Shown here: piece after piece, positions 25,481 to 34,353 of the stretch
Position numbering within the stretch: the stretch's first letter is position 1
How the letters are laid out: every line of letters starts with the position of its first letter
Assembly: GCF_000720325.1 (NCBI RefSeq)
Contig: NZ_JOJM01000045.1
Span: 20,438-84,437, forward strand
DNA: 64,000 nucleotides
Direction: 5' to 3'
Source: Streptomyces sp. NRRL B-1347
GTDB lineage: Bacteria > Actinomycetota > Actinomycetes > Streptomycetales > Streptomycetaceae
Program-made: the position numbers and the translations under genes
The notes under the pieces: generated by a model
What the model was told of the DNA's origin: nothing
Seen by the model: only the letters and a program-made list of their open reading frames with translations
Databases searched by the model: none

Positions 25481-26350
25481 TCACACGTAGCGGTAGATCC
25501 GCTCGTGGTCGAGCAGGTCGCCCGGTGTCGTCCGCCACGGGGGCATCGGCTCGTTCCGGGCGACGACGCGGCCGTGCCCCGGCTCGCCGAGGCCGGGCGG
25601 GCGCTCCGGCAGGAACCGCGCGCCCCTGCGGTGCTCCCGTTCCCAGCGGCTCCACAGCAGGTCCACGAAGGCGTGGTTCAGCCAGAACACCGGGTCGTTC
25701 ACGGAGCCGCCGCCCAGCATGTGGCCGCCGACCCAGCGGTGCACGCGGTTGTGGTTGCGCCACCGCGCGGTGCCCACGCCGGACGTCCAGCCCTCCAGCT
25801 TGTTGCGGAAGCCCCCGTCCGCCCGCGAGTCCCAGGGCGGGACGTCGTACCGGGAGTCCTTCATCGCCCACTCCACGTCGGCGGGCGTGGGCAGGTCGAT
25901 CGGGTTCGAGGGGTTGCCGAACGCGCGGGTGAGGAAGTCCCCGTCGGTGACGCTCTCCTTGATCCGCCAGTGGCCGTTGCGGCGGGCGAACGGGCCGGTG
26001 AGCACCTGCCGGTCGCCCTCGCGCCCGTTCCCGCCCAGGAAGTCCTCGCCCCACAGGGACGCGGCCGGGGTGCGGTCGTGCGTCCAGTCCCAGTACGGGA
26101 CCGTGACCGCTTCGTCGACGCGCTGGAGGGCCCGCTCGAAGTCGAGCAGGAAGCGCCGGTGCCAGGGCAGGAACGTGGGCGTCATGTGGGCGACCCTGAG
26201 CCGGTTCTCGCCGTCCGCCACGTAGAAGTCGATGTGCGTGCGGACGAATTCGTCGTACTCGCCCCGGCGCTTCAGGCTCAGCACCGCGTCCACGAATCTG
26301 CGCCGCTCGGCCCCGGTCAGCCGGTTCTGGTTCTTGCGTGTGTAGGCCAC
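25481..26350 (-). CDS. melC2: MelC2 tyrosinase
   Basis: A 289-residue type-3 copper enzyme oxidising monophenols and diphenols to quinones (melanin formation). The CuA ligands are His39, His55 and His64 (RTHIDFY, AHMTPTFLPWHRRF) and the CuB ligands are His200, His204 and His226 (RNHNRVHRWVGGHM, FWLNHAF). It has no signal peptide of its own; it is exported with MelC1. The GTG start at 26350 gives VAYTRKNQNRLT, the family start, with AAGGGGG upstream. It follows melC1 by 50 bases. Confidence 0.96.
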   Translation of the reverse strand: MAYTRKNQNRLTGAERRRFVDAVLSLKRRGEYDEFVRTHIDFYVADGENRLRVAHMTPTFLPWHRRFLLDFERALQRVDEAVTVPYWDWTHDRTPAASLWGEDFLGGNGREGDRQVLTGPFARRNGHWRIKESVTDGDFLTRAFGNPSNPIDLPTPADVEWAMKDSRYDVPPWDSRADGGFRNKLEGWTSGVGTARWRNHNRVHRWVGGHMLGGGSVNDPVFWLNHAFVDLLWSRWEREHRRGARFLPERPPGLGEPGHGRVVARNEPMPPWRTTPGDLLDHERIYRYV

Positions 26351-26400
26351 GCGCGCCCCCTTCACGTTCCCTGGCGCCCCGTGCGGTCAGGGCCGTGTCC

Positions 26401-26793
26401 TCAGTGGGTGTGACCGCTCAGCCGCGCCGTCACCCCGAGCTCGTCCACGGCCCCGCGGGCGGCCGCGAGCGGGCTCTCGTACGACCCGTAGTGGTCGACC
26501 ATGGTCAGATAGCTGCCGTCGGCCCGGCGCATGAGGCCGAGCTGCCGGCCGTCGACCGTGACGCGCCACTCCGAGGGGCCCGCGCCGCGCTCGCCCAGGA
26601 CCGGGTCGCCCTGGATGCGCCGCCCCCGGTACATCTCGTCGAAGGAGCCCTCGTCCGGCGCGCCGGGCGGGGTGGCCCGCGCCCAACCCGCCCGCATCAC
26701 GCCGACCGCGGCGAGCGTGGCCGCGGCCGCCGCACCCAGCAGGTGGCGCCGCCCGAGGCGGTGGATCAGTGGCGTACCGGGCGCTGCGGTCAT
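26401..26793 (-). CDS. melC1: MelC1 tyrosinase cofactor/copper chaperone
   Basis: A 130-residue partner that loads copper into apotyrosinase and carries it out of the cell. The N-terminus has a twin-arginine-type signal (LGRRHLLGAAAAATLAAVGVM), followed by the MelC1 domain with FDEMYRGRRI, VTVDGRQLGLMRRADGSYLT and YGSYESPLAAARGAVDELG. ATG 26793 has GGGAGAGGGAG just upstream. It is the first gene of the melC operon. Confidence 0.96.
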   Translation of the reverse strand: MTAAPGTPLIHRLGRRHLLGAAAAATLAAVGVMRAGWARATPPGAPDEGSFDEMYRGRRIQGDPVLGERGAGPSEWRVTVDGRQLGLMRRADGSYLTMVDHYGSYESPLAAARGAVDELGVTARLSGHTH

Positions 26794-26907
26794 GTGCTCC
26801 CTCTCCCGCGACCATGTGCTGCCAGACCTCTAACCGCCCGACCCCCGGGGTCCGTTACGGGCCGGGCGTCACGGGCCCTGCCGCACCGGAGTCGAGCCCC
26901 GCAGGCG

Positions 26908-27411
26908 TCAGTTGAGTCCCAGGTCGGCCGCCGGCTGCGCGCTCAGCAGGGGCTGGTGCAGGCCGCCGCCGGGCAGACTGAGCGGCGGCAGGGCGGTGCC
27001 GTCGGCGCCCGGCGCGCCCAGCGGCGCGTCGAGCGTGGCGCCCGGCGTGAGGGCGTACAGGTCGGAGCCGCGCGCGGACAGGCCCACGCTCTTCAGGCTG
27101 TCCTCGCCCATGACGTCCGTCAGCGGGGCCGTGACCTGTACGTCGGGCAGCGCGTTGCTGACCGGGATCTGCGGGACGGCCCGCTCGGGCAGCAGCTTGC
27201 CCTCCACATAGCGGGGGCCTTCCAGCTCGCCGCCGGGCAGCGGCACGGGGAGGGTGCTGGTGACCTCGGGGGTCTGCAGGCCCAGGGAGTGCTTGACCCC
27301 GTCAAGCGGCACGGTCACGCCGGGGTGGTCCGCCGCCGCGGTCGACGCCGCACAGGCTGCCGCGGTGCAGGCGAGGGCCGTGGCGATGGCCCCCCTCGTG
27401 GTGTGCTTCAT
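26908..27411 (-). CDS. secreted protein, unknown (B)
   Basis: A 167-residue protein with signal peptide (MKHTTRGAIATALACTAAACAASTAAA) and a mature chain rich in Leu, Pro, Gly and Val. No known domain is recognised. Repeated short elements such as PLPGGE, PLSLPGGG and PLLS suggest a loosely repetitive extended protein. The start ATG 27411 is preceded by GAAAGGA. It resembles in composition the other small secreted proteins nearby (28831 and 29494), so they may be a surface family. Confidence 0.78.
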   Translation of the reverse strand: MKHTTRGAIATALACTAAACAASTAAADHPGVTVPLDGVKHSLGLQTPEVTSTLPVPLPGGELEGPRYVEGKLLPERAVPQIPVSNALPDVQVTAPLTDVMGEDSLKSVGLSARGSDLYALTPGATLDAPLGAPGADGTALPPLSLPGGGLHQPLLSAQPAADLGLN

Positions 27412-27591
27412 GGCTCGGATCCTTTCGCTACGGCGACCGCTCGGTTCGCACAGGTTCAACGAGCCCGCCCCGCGCACCAGCACAAACTTCGCCCGAGCAA
27501 CCGAATACTCGCTTTAGCGGATGATCCCGTCGACTGATATCCCGCGGCCGCGACGGGCTCAGCCGGTGAATTCACCGAGCCGTGGCGGTCA

Positions 27592-28095
27592 TCAGGCGCG
27601 CAGCCGCTGCACCGGCAGCAGGCAGTGCGTGGCGTTGGTGAGGGTCTCCTCGTCGCCCGCGAAGTTCCTGAGGTTCTCCTCCGACACGGGTACGCCGGGC
27701 GAACCCTCCGGCCACGCGCGCGTGGTCATGATGAAGTACGCGTGCCCCCTGTCCTTGACGGCGGCGAGCCACTCGGGCGGGACCACGCACTGGGCGTTGA
27801 CGTGCGGCATGGTGACGACCGCCTGCCCGGCCTCGACGAGCAGCGTCACCGGCAGGCTGGGGTTGCGCGCACCGTCGAGGAGCGGGCCGCCGACCGGCAG
27901 ACCGGAGTTGTGCAGCAGCGCGCCGACGGCCTCCGCCGAGGCGTCCGGGCCGCCCTCGGCGTCCCCCAGGGGATAGGCCATGAGAAAGGCCATGTCCTTT
28001 TCCTCCTCGGGGTGTTCACCGCTCCAGGCGATGACGCCGAGGGTGCCCATGTCGGCCACTCGGAAAGGACGCTGCTCACTCGGTTTCGTGGTCAT
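27592..28095 (-). CDS. DUF5949-like protein
   Basis: A 167-residue cytoplasmic protein with no signal or membrane helix. Conserved-looking segments are LGVIAWSGEHP, AFLMAYPLGDAEGGP, SLPVTLLVEAGQAVVTMPHVNAQ and GDEETLTNATHCLLPV. From memory this matches the Streptomyces-restricted DUF5949 family; function is unknown. ATG 28095 is chosen because the sequence further upstream is arginine/proline low-complexity. It stands alone between the secreted protein genes. Confidence 0.78.
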   Translation of the reverse strand: MTTKPSEQRPFRVADMGTLGVIAWSGEHPEEEKDMAFLMAYPLGDAEGGPDASAEAVGALLHNSGLPVGGPLLDGARNPSLPVTLLVEAGQAVVTMPHVNAQCVVPPEWLAAVKDRGHAYFIMTTRAWPEGSPGVPVSEENLRNFAGDEETLTNATHCLLPVQRLRA

Positions 28096-28457
28096 GTGCG
28101 AAACCGTAGCGACGCGCGCGGCACGGTTTTCGCGCTTGTCACCTAAGTGGCCGAGCGGCCGTTCCGCATCACACGTTGGGGTGAGCAGGTCGAACGCGTG
28201 TGGCCGCCGCGGCCGGACGCGCGAAAGGCCGCCCGCGGAATCCGGAGGGCGGCCCGGGGAATGCGCAGGACGGCCCGGTGAACGCGGAAGGCCGGTCCGC
28301 GGAAAGGGTTCCGCTGACCGGCCTTTGAGTGCCGCGTTCGCCCTGGAGGAGGCGGGGGGAGCACCGGGCGCGAGCGCCACGTGGTGTCCGTGGCGTCCGC
28401 AACATCCGTAACGTCCGTGGTGTCGCGTGGTGGTTCGCAACGCTCCGCGGGCGAAGG
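28096..28457. other. intergenic region with terminator-like hairpin
   Basis: Apart from a strong hairpin at 28288-28325, the 362 bases hold no supportable gene. Several AACGCGGAAGGC/AATGCGCAGGAC-like GC-rich short repeats lie at 28205-28300. Confidence 0.55.
28288..28325. terminator. hairpin downstream of Cys-less chaplin
   Basis: The arms AAGGCCGGTC and GACCGGCCTT enclose an inner CGCGGAA/TTCCGCT pairing, giving a long stem-loop about 130 bases past the chaplin stop. Confidence 0.6.
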
Positions 28458-28700
28458 TCAGTTGTTCGCGCCGCTGTTGCCGAACGCCGGGTTCAGGGCG
28501 CCGACCAGGTTGGCGGTGTTGCCCACGACGTTGACCGGGACGTTCACCGGGATCTGGCCGACGTTGCCCGAGCCGACGCCCGGGGAGTGCGCGGCGTCAG
28601 CGGCGGCGTCGGCGTCGGCGAAAGCGGTCCCCGACGCGGCACCCGCGGCCATACCGGCGGCGGCGAGGGCGAGAGCGGCCTTCTTGGCAGTGTTCATCAT
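28458..28700 (-). CDS. chp: short chaplin lacking cysteines (ChpE-like)
   Basis: An 80-residue chaplin precursor. The signal peptide ends AFA, then HSPGVGSGN, PVNVPVNVVGN and LNPAFGNSGANN align with the chaplin domain. The two Cys of other short chaplins are replaced by Val and Gly, as known for ChpE of S. coelicolor, which is secreted early. AAGG lies eight bases before the ATGATG start; ATG 28700 and 28697 are both possible. Confidence 0.92.
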   Translation of the reverse strand: MMNTAKKAALALAAAGMAAGAASGTAFADADAAADAAHSPGVGSGNVGQIPVNVPVNVVGNTANLVGALNPAFGNSGANN

Positions 28701-28830
28701 CAAACCTTCCCTTAGGGTTTAGCTGAAGCCTAGGGGCGCAATTCTGGGGATTCCTGGAATAACACGCCCAAGCATTCTGGGGTTTCCCGTTCGGCTCAGC
28801 CCACCCGAAGGGAAACGGGAATGCCGACGA

Positions 28831-29109
28831 CTAGTTGGCGAGCGGCAGGCCGCCGAGCAGCTGCGTCGGGCCGCCGCTCGCGTTCAGCGTGTCCGTGGCC
28901 TGCTTGACCGTGTTGACGACGGAGCTCTTGTTCTCGGTGTCCAGCATGTTCGTGTTCAGCGGCGCCGCGTCCAGGGTCGGCTGGCTGAGCAGCGTGTCCA
29001 GGCCGCCGTTCAGGCTGGTGGGCGTCAGGTCGTTGGCGAAAGCGGGCGCGGCGGCACCGGCGATCGCCATCGATCCAGCGAGGACAGCGGCAGCCTTCAG
29101 GGGCTTCAT
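28831..29109 (-). CDS. small secreted protein, unknown (C)
   Basis: A 92-residue protein with signal peptide (MKPLKAAAVLAGSMAIAGAAAPAFA) and a short mature chain rich in Leu, Asn, Thr and Asp (LTPTSLNGGLDTLLSQ, NTVKQATDTLNASGG) ending LLGGLPLAN. No domain is recognised. AAAGGAAC is well placed before ATG 29109. Placement between chaplin genes suggests a hyphal surface role; that is inference. Confidence 0.78.
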   Translation of the reverse strand: MKPLKAAAVLAGSMAIAGAAAPAFANDLTPTSLNGGLDTLLSQPTLDAAPLNTNMLDTENKSSVVNTVKQATDTLNASGGPTQLLGGLPLAN

Positions 29110-29493
29110 CGTGTTCCTTTCCTGGTAACTCTTGTCACCGTTGGCCGGGTCACCAATGGGCTTCACTCTTCAGGCAATTACTTCTGCCTGTCGTCTCTCT
29201 CACCGGTCCTAACGAGCGGAACTCAGCGCGGAAACCCCTGAAACTCAAACTTCCCGGAACCCACTCGATGGCAGGGAACCCGCATTTTTCTCATATCAAC
29301 TGGACTACGCACACACAGAGTTGACGAACATGTGGCGGCGCGGGCACGCGACGGACGGCGGCACGCGCGGGAGCGCGCGGGAGGCGGGAGCGCGCGGGGG
29401 ATGGTGGTGCGGGCACGACGAGACCCGCCGCACCGGAGCGTGCCGGCGTGGCGGGTCTCGTCGGAGACGGCTGGGGAGCGGCGCCCTTCCGGG
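29110..29493. other. intergenic region
   Basis: No gene is supported. The right part contains a GCGCGGGAG/GCGCGGGG-type short repeat (29365-29400) and the terminator at 29416-29463. AT-rich sequence at 29280-29320 probably includes the promoter of the gene at 28831. Confidence 0.5.
29416..29463 (-). terminator. terminator after secreted protein D
   Basis: The 14-bp arms CGACGAGACCCGCC and GGCGGGTCTCGTCG enclose a loop with an inner CACCGG/CCGGCG pairing, 31 bases past the stop at 29494. Confidence 0.75.
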
Positions 29494-30228
29494 CTACTCC
29501 TCCACCGGGAGCGCAAGCGGGAGCGGCAGCTTCGGCAGCGCGTCCGTCGGCAGCTTCGGCAGTGCGGGCAGGCCCGGCAGGTTCGGCACCGGCAGACCGC
29601 CGCCGAGCACCGTGGCGACGACCACGCCGACCAGGCTGGTGAGGACGCCGGTGACGGCCGGGACGACCTGCGTCGGGTCACCGCTCGTGACGGCCTTGAG
29701 CAGGGCGTCCACCGCGGTCTGGAGCGCCTTCAGGGCGTCGTCCTTGAGGTCGAGGGGGGCCTGCGCGGCCTGCGGTCCGCCCAGCGGCAGCTTCGGCAGC
29801 GCGACGGGGAGCGGCGGGACGGCCGGAGCCGGCGGAACGGCGGCCGCCGGCGGGACGGCGGGCGCGGCCGGGGCCTCGGGGACGGCGGGCAGGGCGGCGG
29901 GCGGGACGGCGGGCACCCCGTTGGTGATCTTGGCGATCGCGGCCTTGACCGCGTCGGCGAGCTTGGCGGCGTCGGCAGCGGGCAGCTGGCCGTTGTCGGC
30001 CTTGAGCGCGGCGGTGAGGAGGTCGGTGACGGGCGTGAGGACGCCGCCCAGGTCGCCGAGCGCCGTCACCTGGCCGAGCAGCGCGTCCGCTCCGGGGAGG
30101 GGGACCTCCGCGGCTGTCACTTCCTGCCGGGACTCCGCCTGCATGGCTATGGCCGGTCCGGCCGTGCCGAGGAGAAGCGCCGCGCAGAGCGTGGTGGTCG
30201 CGATACGCCGTGCGGGTAGAGCACGCAT
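29494..30228 (-). CDS. secreted Pro/Ala-rich protein, unknown (D)
   Basis: A 244-residue protein with signal peptide (ending GPAIA). Predicted helical parts (PGADALLGQVTALGDLGGVL, TAALKADNGQLPAADAAKL) flank a Pro/Ala-rich spacer with PAVPPA-type repeats (about 105-150), and the C-terminus repeats LPKLP and LPGLPALPK. No domain is recognised. AAAGGGAAC precedes ATG 30228. It could be an extended surface or matrix protein. Confidence 0.78.
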   Translation of the reverse strand: MRALPARRIATTTLCAALLLGTAGPAIAMQAESRQEVTAAEVPLPGADALLGQVTALGDLGGVLTPVTDLLTAALKADNGQLPAADAAKLADAVKAAIAKITNGVPAVPPAALPAVPEAPAAPAVPPAAAVPPAPAVPPLPVALPKLPLGGPQAAQAPLDLKDDALKALQTAVDALLKAVTSGDPTQVVPAVTGVLTSLVGVVVATVLGGGLPVPNLPGLPALPKLPTDALPKLPLPLALPVEE

Positions 30229-30583
30229 AGGTCGTTCCCTTTCGGTGGTCCGTCGGATCTTGTGATCACCGTGAAAGGGAGGGTCGCCCTCCGCAACCGA
30301 GCGGGCGCGTCGCGTCCCACCGCCCCACCGGCCAACTGGACGTTTACGCAGGTGAGAAGCGGAAGTAGGGGACGGGCCCGGGGTGTTGCGACTACCCGCC
30401 ATTCGAGTACGGGTCCGGGGGCGCGACACGCCGACGACACCCGGCCGACACGCCGACGCGGCCGACCGCTCGGGTCACCCGGACGGCGCACGGGGTGGGG
30501 GCGCCGCACCCGGGCAGGGCATCGCCCCATGGAAACGGCCGCCCCGCAGGCTGCGGGGCGGCCGTACCGATCGACGCGTCAGC
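30229..30583. other. intergenic region
   Basis: No gene is supported. It holds a short palindrome around GTGATCACCG (30260-30270) in the likely promoter of gene 29494 and the chaplin terminator at 30535-30565. Confidence 0.5.
30535..30565 (-). terminator. terminator after short chaplin
   Basis: The 14-bp arms ACGGCCGCCCCGCA and TGCGGGGCGGCCGT enclose a 3-base loop, 18 bases past the chaplin stop at 30584. Confidence 0.85.
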
Positions 30584-30823
30584 TCAGTCGTTGACGCAGG
30601 TGTTGCCGAACGCCGGGTTCAGCAGGCCGATCACGTTGATCGTGTTGCCGCAGACGTTCACGGGGACGTGCACCGGCACCTGGATGACGTTGCCGGAGAC
30701 GACACCGGGGGAGTTGGTGGCGGCACCCTGCGCGCCGCTGTCGGCGGCGGCGACACCGGCGCCACCGGCCACGGCGGCGGCCGCGACGGCGGAGAGGGCG
30801 AGAGCCTTGGTGGTACGCGACAT
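30584..30823 (-). CDS. chp: short chaplin
   Basis: A 79-residue chaplin precursor with signal peptide ending AAA, then NSPGVVSGN, QVPVHVPVNVCGN and LLNPAFGNTC, with both conserved Cys present. AAGGAG lies about nine bases before ATG 30823. The hydrophobic beta-rich domain assembles into amyloid fibrils that lower surface tension for aerial growth (known for the family). Confidence 0.96.
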   Translation of the reverse strand: MSRTTKALALSAVAAAAVAGGAGVAAADSGAQGAATNSPGVVSGNVIQVPVHVPVNVCGNTINVIGLLNPAFGNTCVND

Positions 30824-31633
30824 GGAGAGTTGCTCCTTGGTCAAATGACGCTTGTGCCGTGCGGGATGCCCGGCGCGTGGATCAACGGCCATTCCTGACG
30901 GTCGGTTGTGCCCCGGACGGGTGATGGATGGGGCGAGCCATTTCGGTGACAGCCGTGTCGCCGTGTTGCCGCGCCGTGCTGGTCACACCGGCGGCGATCT
31001 CCCAGGAACCCTCTCCGGCCAGGGAATTGACCACCCGCTTCACAGTTTCGACACACGCGGCCGGGTCACGGAGAAGGCTCTCGGCTCCCGCTACAGTTGC
31101 GCTTCCTCTCGAGGAATTTCAGCCATAGATGTGCTCATGCCACAAATGTGCATATTCACTCGGTTAGCCCCGCCTTCGCCCCCCGCACTCCCCTTCGCAC
31201 GCCTCCGCGCCTCAGCGTTTCTCCGCCCCTCCCACTCCGGAAGGCCAACGCCGTCATGTGCCACTCCCCGGGCCCGCGTCGCGTCCTCGCCGTCCCGCTG
31301 CCGTGCGCCGCGTTCCCGCTGGTGCCCGGGCATGCGGCGGCCGCGCCACCCGGTGGCGGGGAGAAACACGGTGAGTCGGCAAAGAGGTATCACGCGCCGC
31401 GCCGCGGAGGGGTCGTACGCGCCGCCGCCCCGGCGATCACTTACCGCCGGGCGGTCACCCGGACGGCGGCTCCGGGCCTGGTCCGGGGGCCTCGCCCCTT
31501 CGGAGCCTGTGGGCCTCGCCCTTTCGGAGCCTGTGGGCCTCGCCCCTTCCGGGGCCGCCACGCGGCCCGCGGCCGTCGCCCCGTCGCGCGGCGGTAACGC
31601 ACCTTGCCTCGCACCCACTCAGAGGAATCGCGC
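30824..31633. other. 810-bp non-coding region upstream of exopolysaccharide operon
   Basis: No supportable gene. The left half is comparatively AT-richer (31080-31170) and should hold the chaplin and exopolysaccharide promoters, but no clear -35/-10 pair was found. The right end contains a 24-nt tandem repeat (31487-31553). Open frames across it are Arg/Pro/Ala low-complexity. Confidence 0.55.
31487..31553. repeat. 24-nt tandem repeat, 2.8 copies
   Basis: The unit starts GGGCCTCGCCCCTT and ends CGGAGCCTGT. Copies begin at 31487, 31511 (one substitution) and 31535 (partial). Confidence 0.85.
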
Positions 31634-32800
31634 ATGCCGCAGCCGTCGGTCCTCCCTCCCCCGCGTGTCCTGCACGTCAGCCAGCCCGTGGACGGCGGGG
31701 TGGCGCGCGTGGTCCTGGACCTCGTCGCGGCCCAGCGCGCCGCGGGCCTCGACGTCCATGTGGCCAGCCCCGGCGGCGTCCTCGCGGGCGGCCGCGGCCA
31801 CGCCTGGGCGGCGAGCCGCTCCCCCGGGCCCGCGCTGTGGTCCGAGGTCCGCGAGCTCGCCCGCGTCGTGTCCCTCGTGCGCCCGGACCTCGTGCACGCA
31901 CACAGCGCCAAGGCGGGCCTCGCCGTGCGGCTCGCCGTGCGCGGGCGCGTGCCCACCGTCTTCCAGCCGCACGCCTGGTCGTTCGAGGCCGTCGGCGGGG
32001 TGACGGCGGCGCTCGCCCGCGCCTGGGAACGGCACGGCGCCCGCTGGACGGCCCGGCTCGTGTGCGTCAGCGAGGCCGAACGCCACACCGGGCGGCGCGC
32101 GGGCGTCGGCGGCGCGGCCCGGGTCGTGCCCAACGGCATCGCCGTCGACCGCTTCCCGCCCCTGGACAGGGGAGCGAGCCGGGCCGCGCTGCCGCTGCTG
32201 CCGCCCGCGCGCGACGCCGCGACACCGCTGGTGGTGTGCGTGGGGCGACTGTGCCGCCAGAAGGGGCAGGACGTGCTGCTCCGGGCCTGGCCGGCCGTCA
32301 CCGCGGCGCTGCCCGCCGCCCGCCTCGCCCTCGTCGGCGACGGCCCTGACGCCGGGGCCCTGCGGGCGCGCGCCGACGGCTCGGTGCTCTTCGCCGGAGC
32401 CGTCCCGGACGCGGCGCCGTGGTACCGCGCGGCCGACGTGGTCGTCCTGCCGTCGCGCTGGGAAGGCATGGCGCTGGCCCCGCTGGAGGCCATGGCGTGC
32501 GGCAGGCCCGTCGTGGTCACCGAGGTGAACGGCGCGCGCGAGAGCCTGCCGCCCGACCTCGCGCCCCACGCCCTGGTGCCCCCGGAGAACCCCGACGCCC
32601 TGGCCCGCGCGCTCATCGCCCTCCTCGAAGACCGGGCGCTGCGCGACCGGTTCGGCGCCCGGGCGCGCCGCCACGTACTCGACCACCACGACGTGCGGCA
32701 CACCGCCCGCGCGATCGAAGAGGTCTACCGCGAACTGCTCGGCACGGCACCCCCCACGTACGCGGCCGCCACGAAGGACAGGGAGTCCACCAACCCGTGA
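31634..32800 (+). CDS. glycosyltransferase family 4 (EPS operon, first gene)
   Basis: A 388-residue GT-B fold enzyme. VLHVSQPVDGGVARVVLDL begins the acceptor-side domain, and the donor-side domain has VVCVGRLCRQKGQDVLLRAW and the sugar-nucleotide motif PSRWEGMALAPLEAMACGRPVVVTEV with conserved Glu residues. It should transfer a sugar to a lipid-linked repeat unit in the cytoplasm. AGAGGAA precedes ATG 31634. Its stop overlaps the next start (GTGA), making it first in a tightly coupled operon. Confidence 0.93.
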   Translation: MPQPSVLPPPRVLHVSQPVDGGVARVVLDLVAAQRAAGLDVHVASPGGVLAGGRGHAWAASRSPGPALWSEVRELARVVSLVRPDLVHAHSAKAGLAVRLAVRGRVPTVFQPHAWSFEAVGGVTAALARAWERHGARWTARLVCVSEAERHTGRRAGVGGAARVVPNGIAVDRFPPLDRGASRAALPLLPPARDAATPLVVCVGRLCRQKGQDVLLRAWPAVTAALPAARLALVGDGPDAGALRARADGSVLFAGAVPDAAPWYRAADVVVLPSRWEGMALAPLEAMACGRPVVVTEVNGARESLPPDLAPHALVPPENPDALARALIALLEDRALRDRFGARARRHVLDHHDVRHTARAIEEVYRELLGTAPPTYAAATKDRESTNP

Positions 32801-34347
32801 GTGCGGAACGAACCGTCGCCACCTCGTCAGGGGAGCTGAGACAGCACCAGCAGGACCCGGCCGCGGCCGTCGTCGTGGCGCCCCGGGAGGCGCTGGCCAG
32901 GCGCGTCGGGCACGGCTCTCGACGGCCCGCGCGCCAACAGGCCATGGTCTGGCCGCTGTTGGCTGTGGACGGGGCCGCGGCGGCACTCGGCGTGTGCGCC
33001 TACGCCGCGTACGCGTCCGGGTCCGGGTCCGCCTGGTCGTCGGCCGTCCTCTGGCCTACCGCTCCCTGGACCCTCGTCTCCTGGGCCGCCGCGATGGCGC
33101 TCCTGGCCACGGCCGTCGTCGCGCTCCACGCCCACGGCGGTCTGTACCGGACCACGCGGATGCCGCGCGTGCTCGACGAACTGCCCGCGCTCGGCGGGCG
33201 CGTGGCGGTCGCCTGGTGCGTGACGGCCACCTGCGCCGCGTCGCTGTCCGGCCTTCCCGTCCTGCCGCCGCTCGCCCCGCTGGCCTCCCCGTCGGCCGTG
33301 CCGCTCCTGACGGCGTGCGCGGCGCACTGCGCGCTGAGCGCGCTCGGCCGGGCGCTGGTGTACCGGCGGTTCCGCAGGGCGCTCACGCGCGGGCCCCGGC
33401 CGGTGCTCGTCCTCGGTCACGGACCGCGTGCCCGCGCGGTCGCCACCGCGCTGCTGCGCCAGCCCCGGTGCGGGATGCGCCCGGTCGGCGTCGTCTGCGA
33501 CCCCGCCGACCTCGCCGCCCAGGGCCAGGACACGGGGCCCGGCCTGCCGGTGCTCTGCACCGTGGACGAACTCCAGCGCGCCGCCATCCAGAACGACATC
33601 CGCACCGTGCTGATCGCCACCGGCCGTACGGACTCCCGCGAGCACTGGCTGCCCGCCCTGCGCGCGCTCGGCTGCGACCTGTGGGAACTCGCCCCGGTGG
33701 ACGCTCCCGCGCGCCACCAGCACGTGGCCGGGTTCCCGTGCCGCCCGCTGCCGCCCGGCGGGCCGCTCCGCACCAGCCTGCGCAAGCGCGCCCTCGACGT
33801 GCTGGTGTCGGCCGCGCTGCTGGTCGTCGCCGCGCCGGTCCTGCTGGTGTGCGCGGCGCTCCTGCGCGCCCTGGAAGGGCCCGGGATCGTGTTCCGCCAG
33901 GAGCGCGTCGGCAAGGGCGGCCGTCCGTTCACCCTGCTGAAGTTCCGCACCCACCGGCCCGCCGACCCGCAGGAGGCCGCGACCCGGTGGAGCGTCGCCG
34001 ACGAGCACCGGATGAGCGCGTACTGCCGCTTCCTGCGCCGCACCTCCCTCGACGAGCTGCCGCAGCTGTGGAACGTGCTGCGCGGCGACATGAGCCTGGT
34101 CGGACCGCGCCCCGAACGTCCCTACTTCGTGGCCCAGTTCAGCCAGAAGTACCCCGACTACGCGCACCGCCACCGCATGCCCACCGGCATCACCGGGCTC
34201 GCCCAGATCCACGGCCTGCGCGGGGACACCTCCATCGAGGACCGGTGCCGCTTCGACAACACGTACATCGACAGCTGGTCCTTCTGGCAGGACCTGTGCA
34301 TCCTCCTGCGCACCGTCGGCTGTCTCGTACGCCACTCGGGGAGCTGA
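32797..34347 (+). CDS. polyprenyl-phosphate sugar (glycosyl-1-phosphate) transferase
   Basis: A 516-residue membrane enzyme expected to start the exopolysaccharide repeat by placing a sugar-1-phosphate on undecaprenyl phosphate. The N-terminal half has several membrane helices and a nucleotide-binding-like CoA-fold segment (VLVLGHGPRARAVATALL). The C-terminal catalytic domain has RQERVGKGGRPFTLLKFRT, RRTSLDELPQLWNVLRGDMSLVGPRPE and PTGITGLAQIHGLRG. The GTG start overlaps the upstream stop by four bases. Confidence 0.94.
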   Translation: MSAERTVATSSGELRQHQQDPAAAVVVAPREALARRVGHGSRRPARQQAMVWPLLAVDGAAAALGVCAYAAYASGSGSAWSSAVLWPTAPWTLVSWAAAMALLATAVVALHAHGGLYRTTRMPRVLDELPALGGRVAVAWCVTATCAASLSGLPVLPPLAPLASPSAVPLLTACAAHCALSALGRALVYRRFRRALTRGPRPVLVLGHGPRARAVATALLRQPRCGMRPVGVVCDPADLAAQGQDTGPGLPVLCTVDELQRAAIQNDIRTVLIATGRTDSREHWLPALRALGCDLWELAPVDAPARHQHVAGFPCRPLPPGGPLRTSLRKRALDVLVSAALLVVAAPVLLVCAALLRALEGPGIVFRQERVGKGGRPFTLLKFRTHRPADPQEAATRWSVADEHRMSAYCRFLRRTSLDELPQLWNVLRGDMSLVGPRPERPYFVAQFSQKYPDYAHRHRMPTGITGLAQIHGLRGDTSIEDRCRFDNTYIDSWSFWQDLCILLRTVGCLVRHSGS

Positions 34348-34353
34348 GGCACG

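Noticed and set aside
31097..31597. 166-residue plus-strand open frame upstream of the EPS operon
   Set aside because: His/Pro/Arg-rich, includes the 24-nt repeat as GPRPFGAC units, no signal peptide at its start and no ribosome site.
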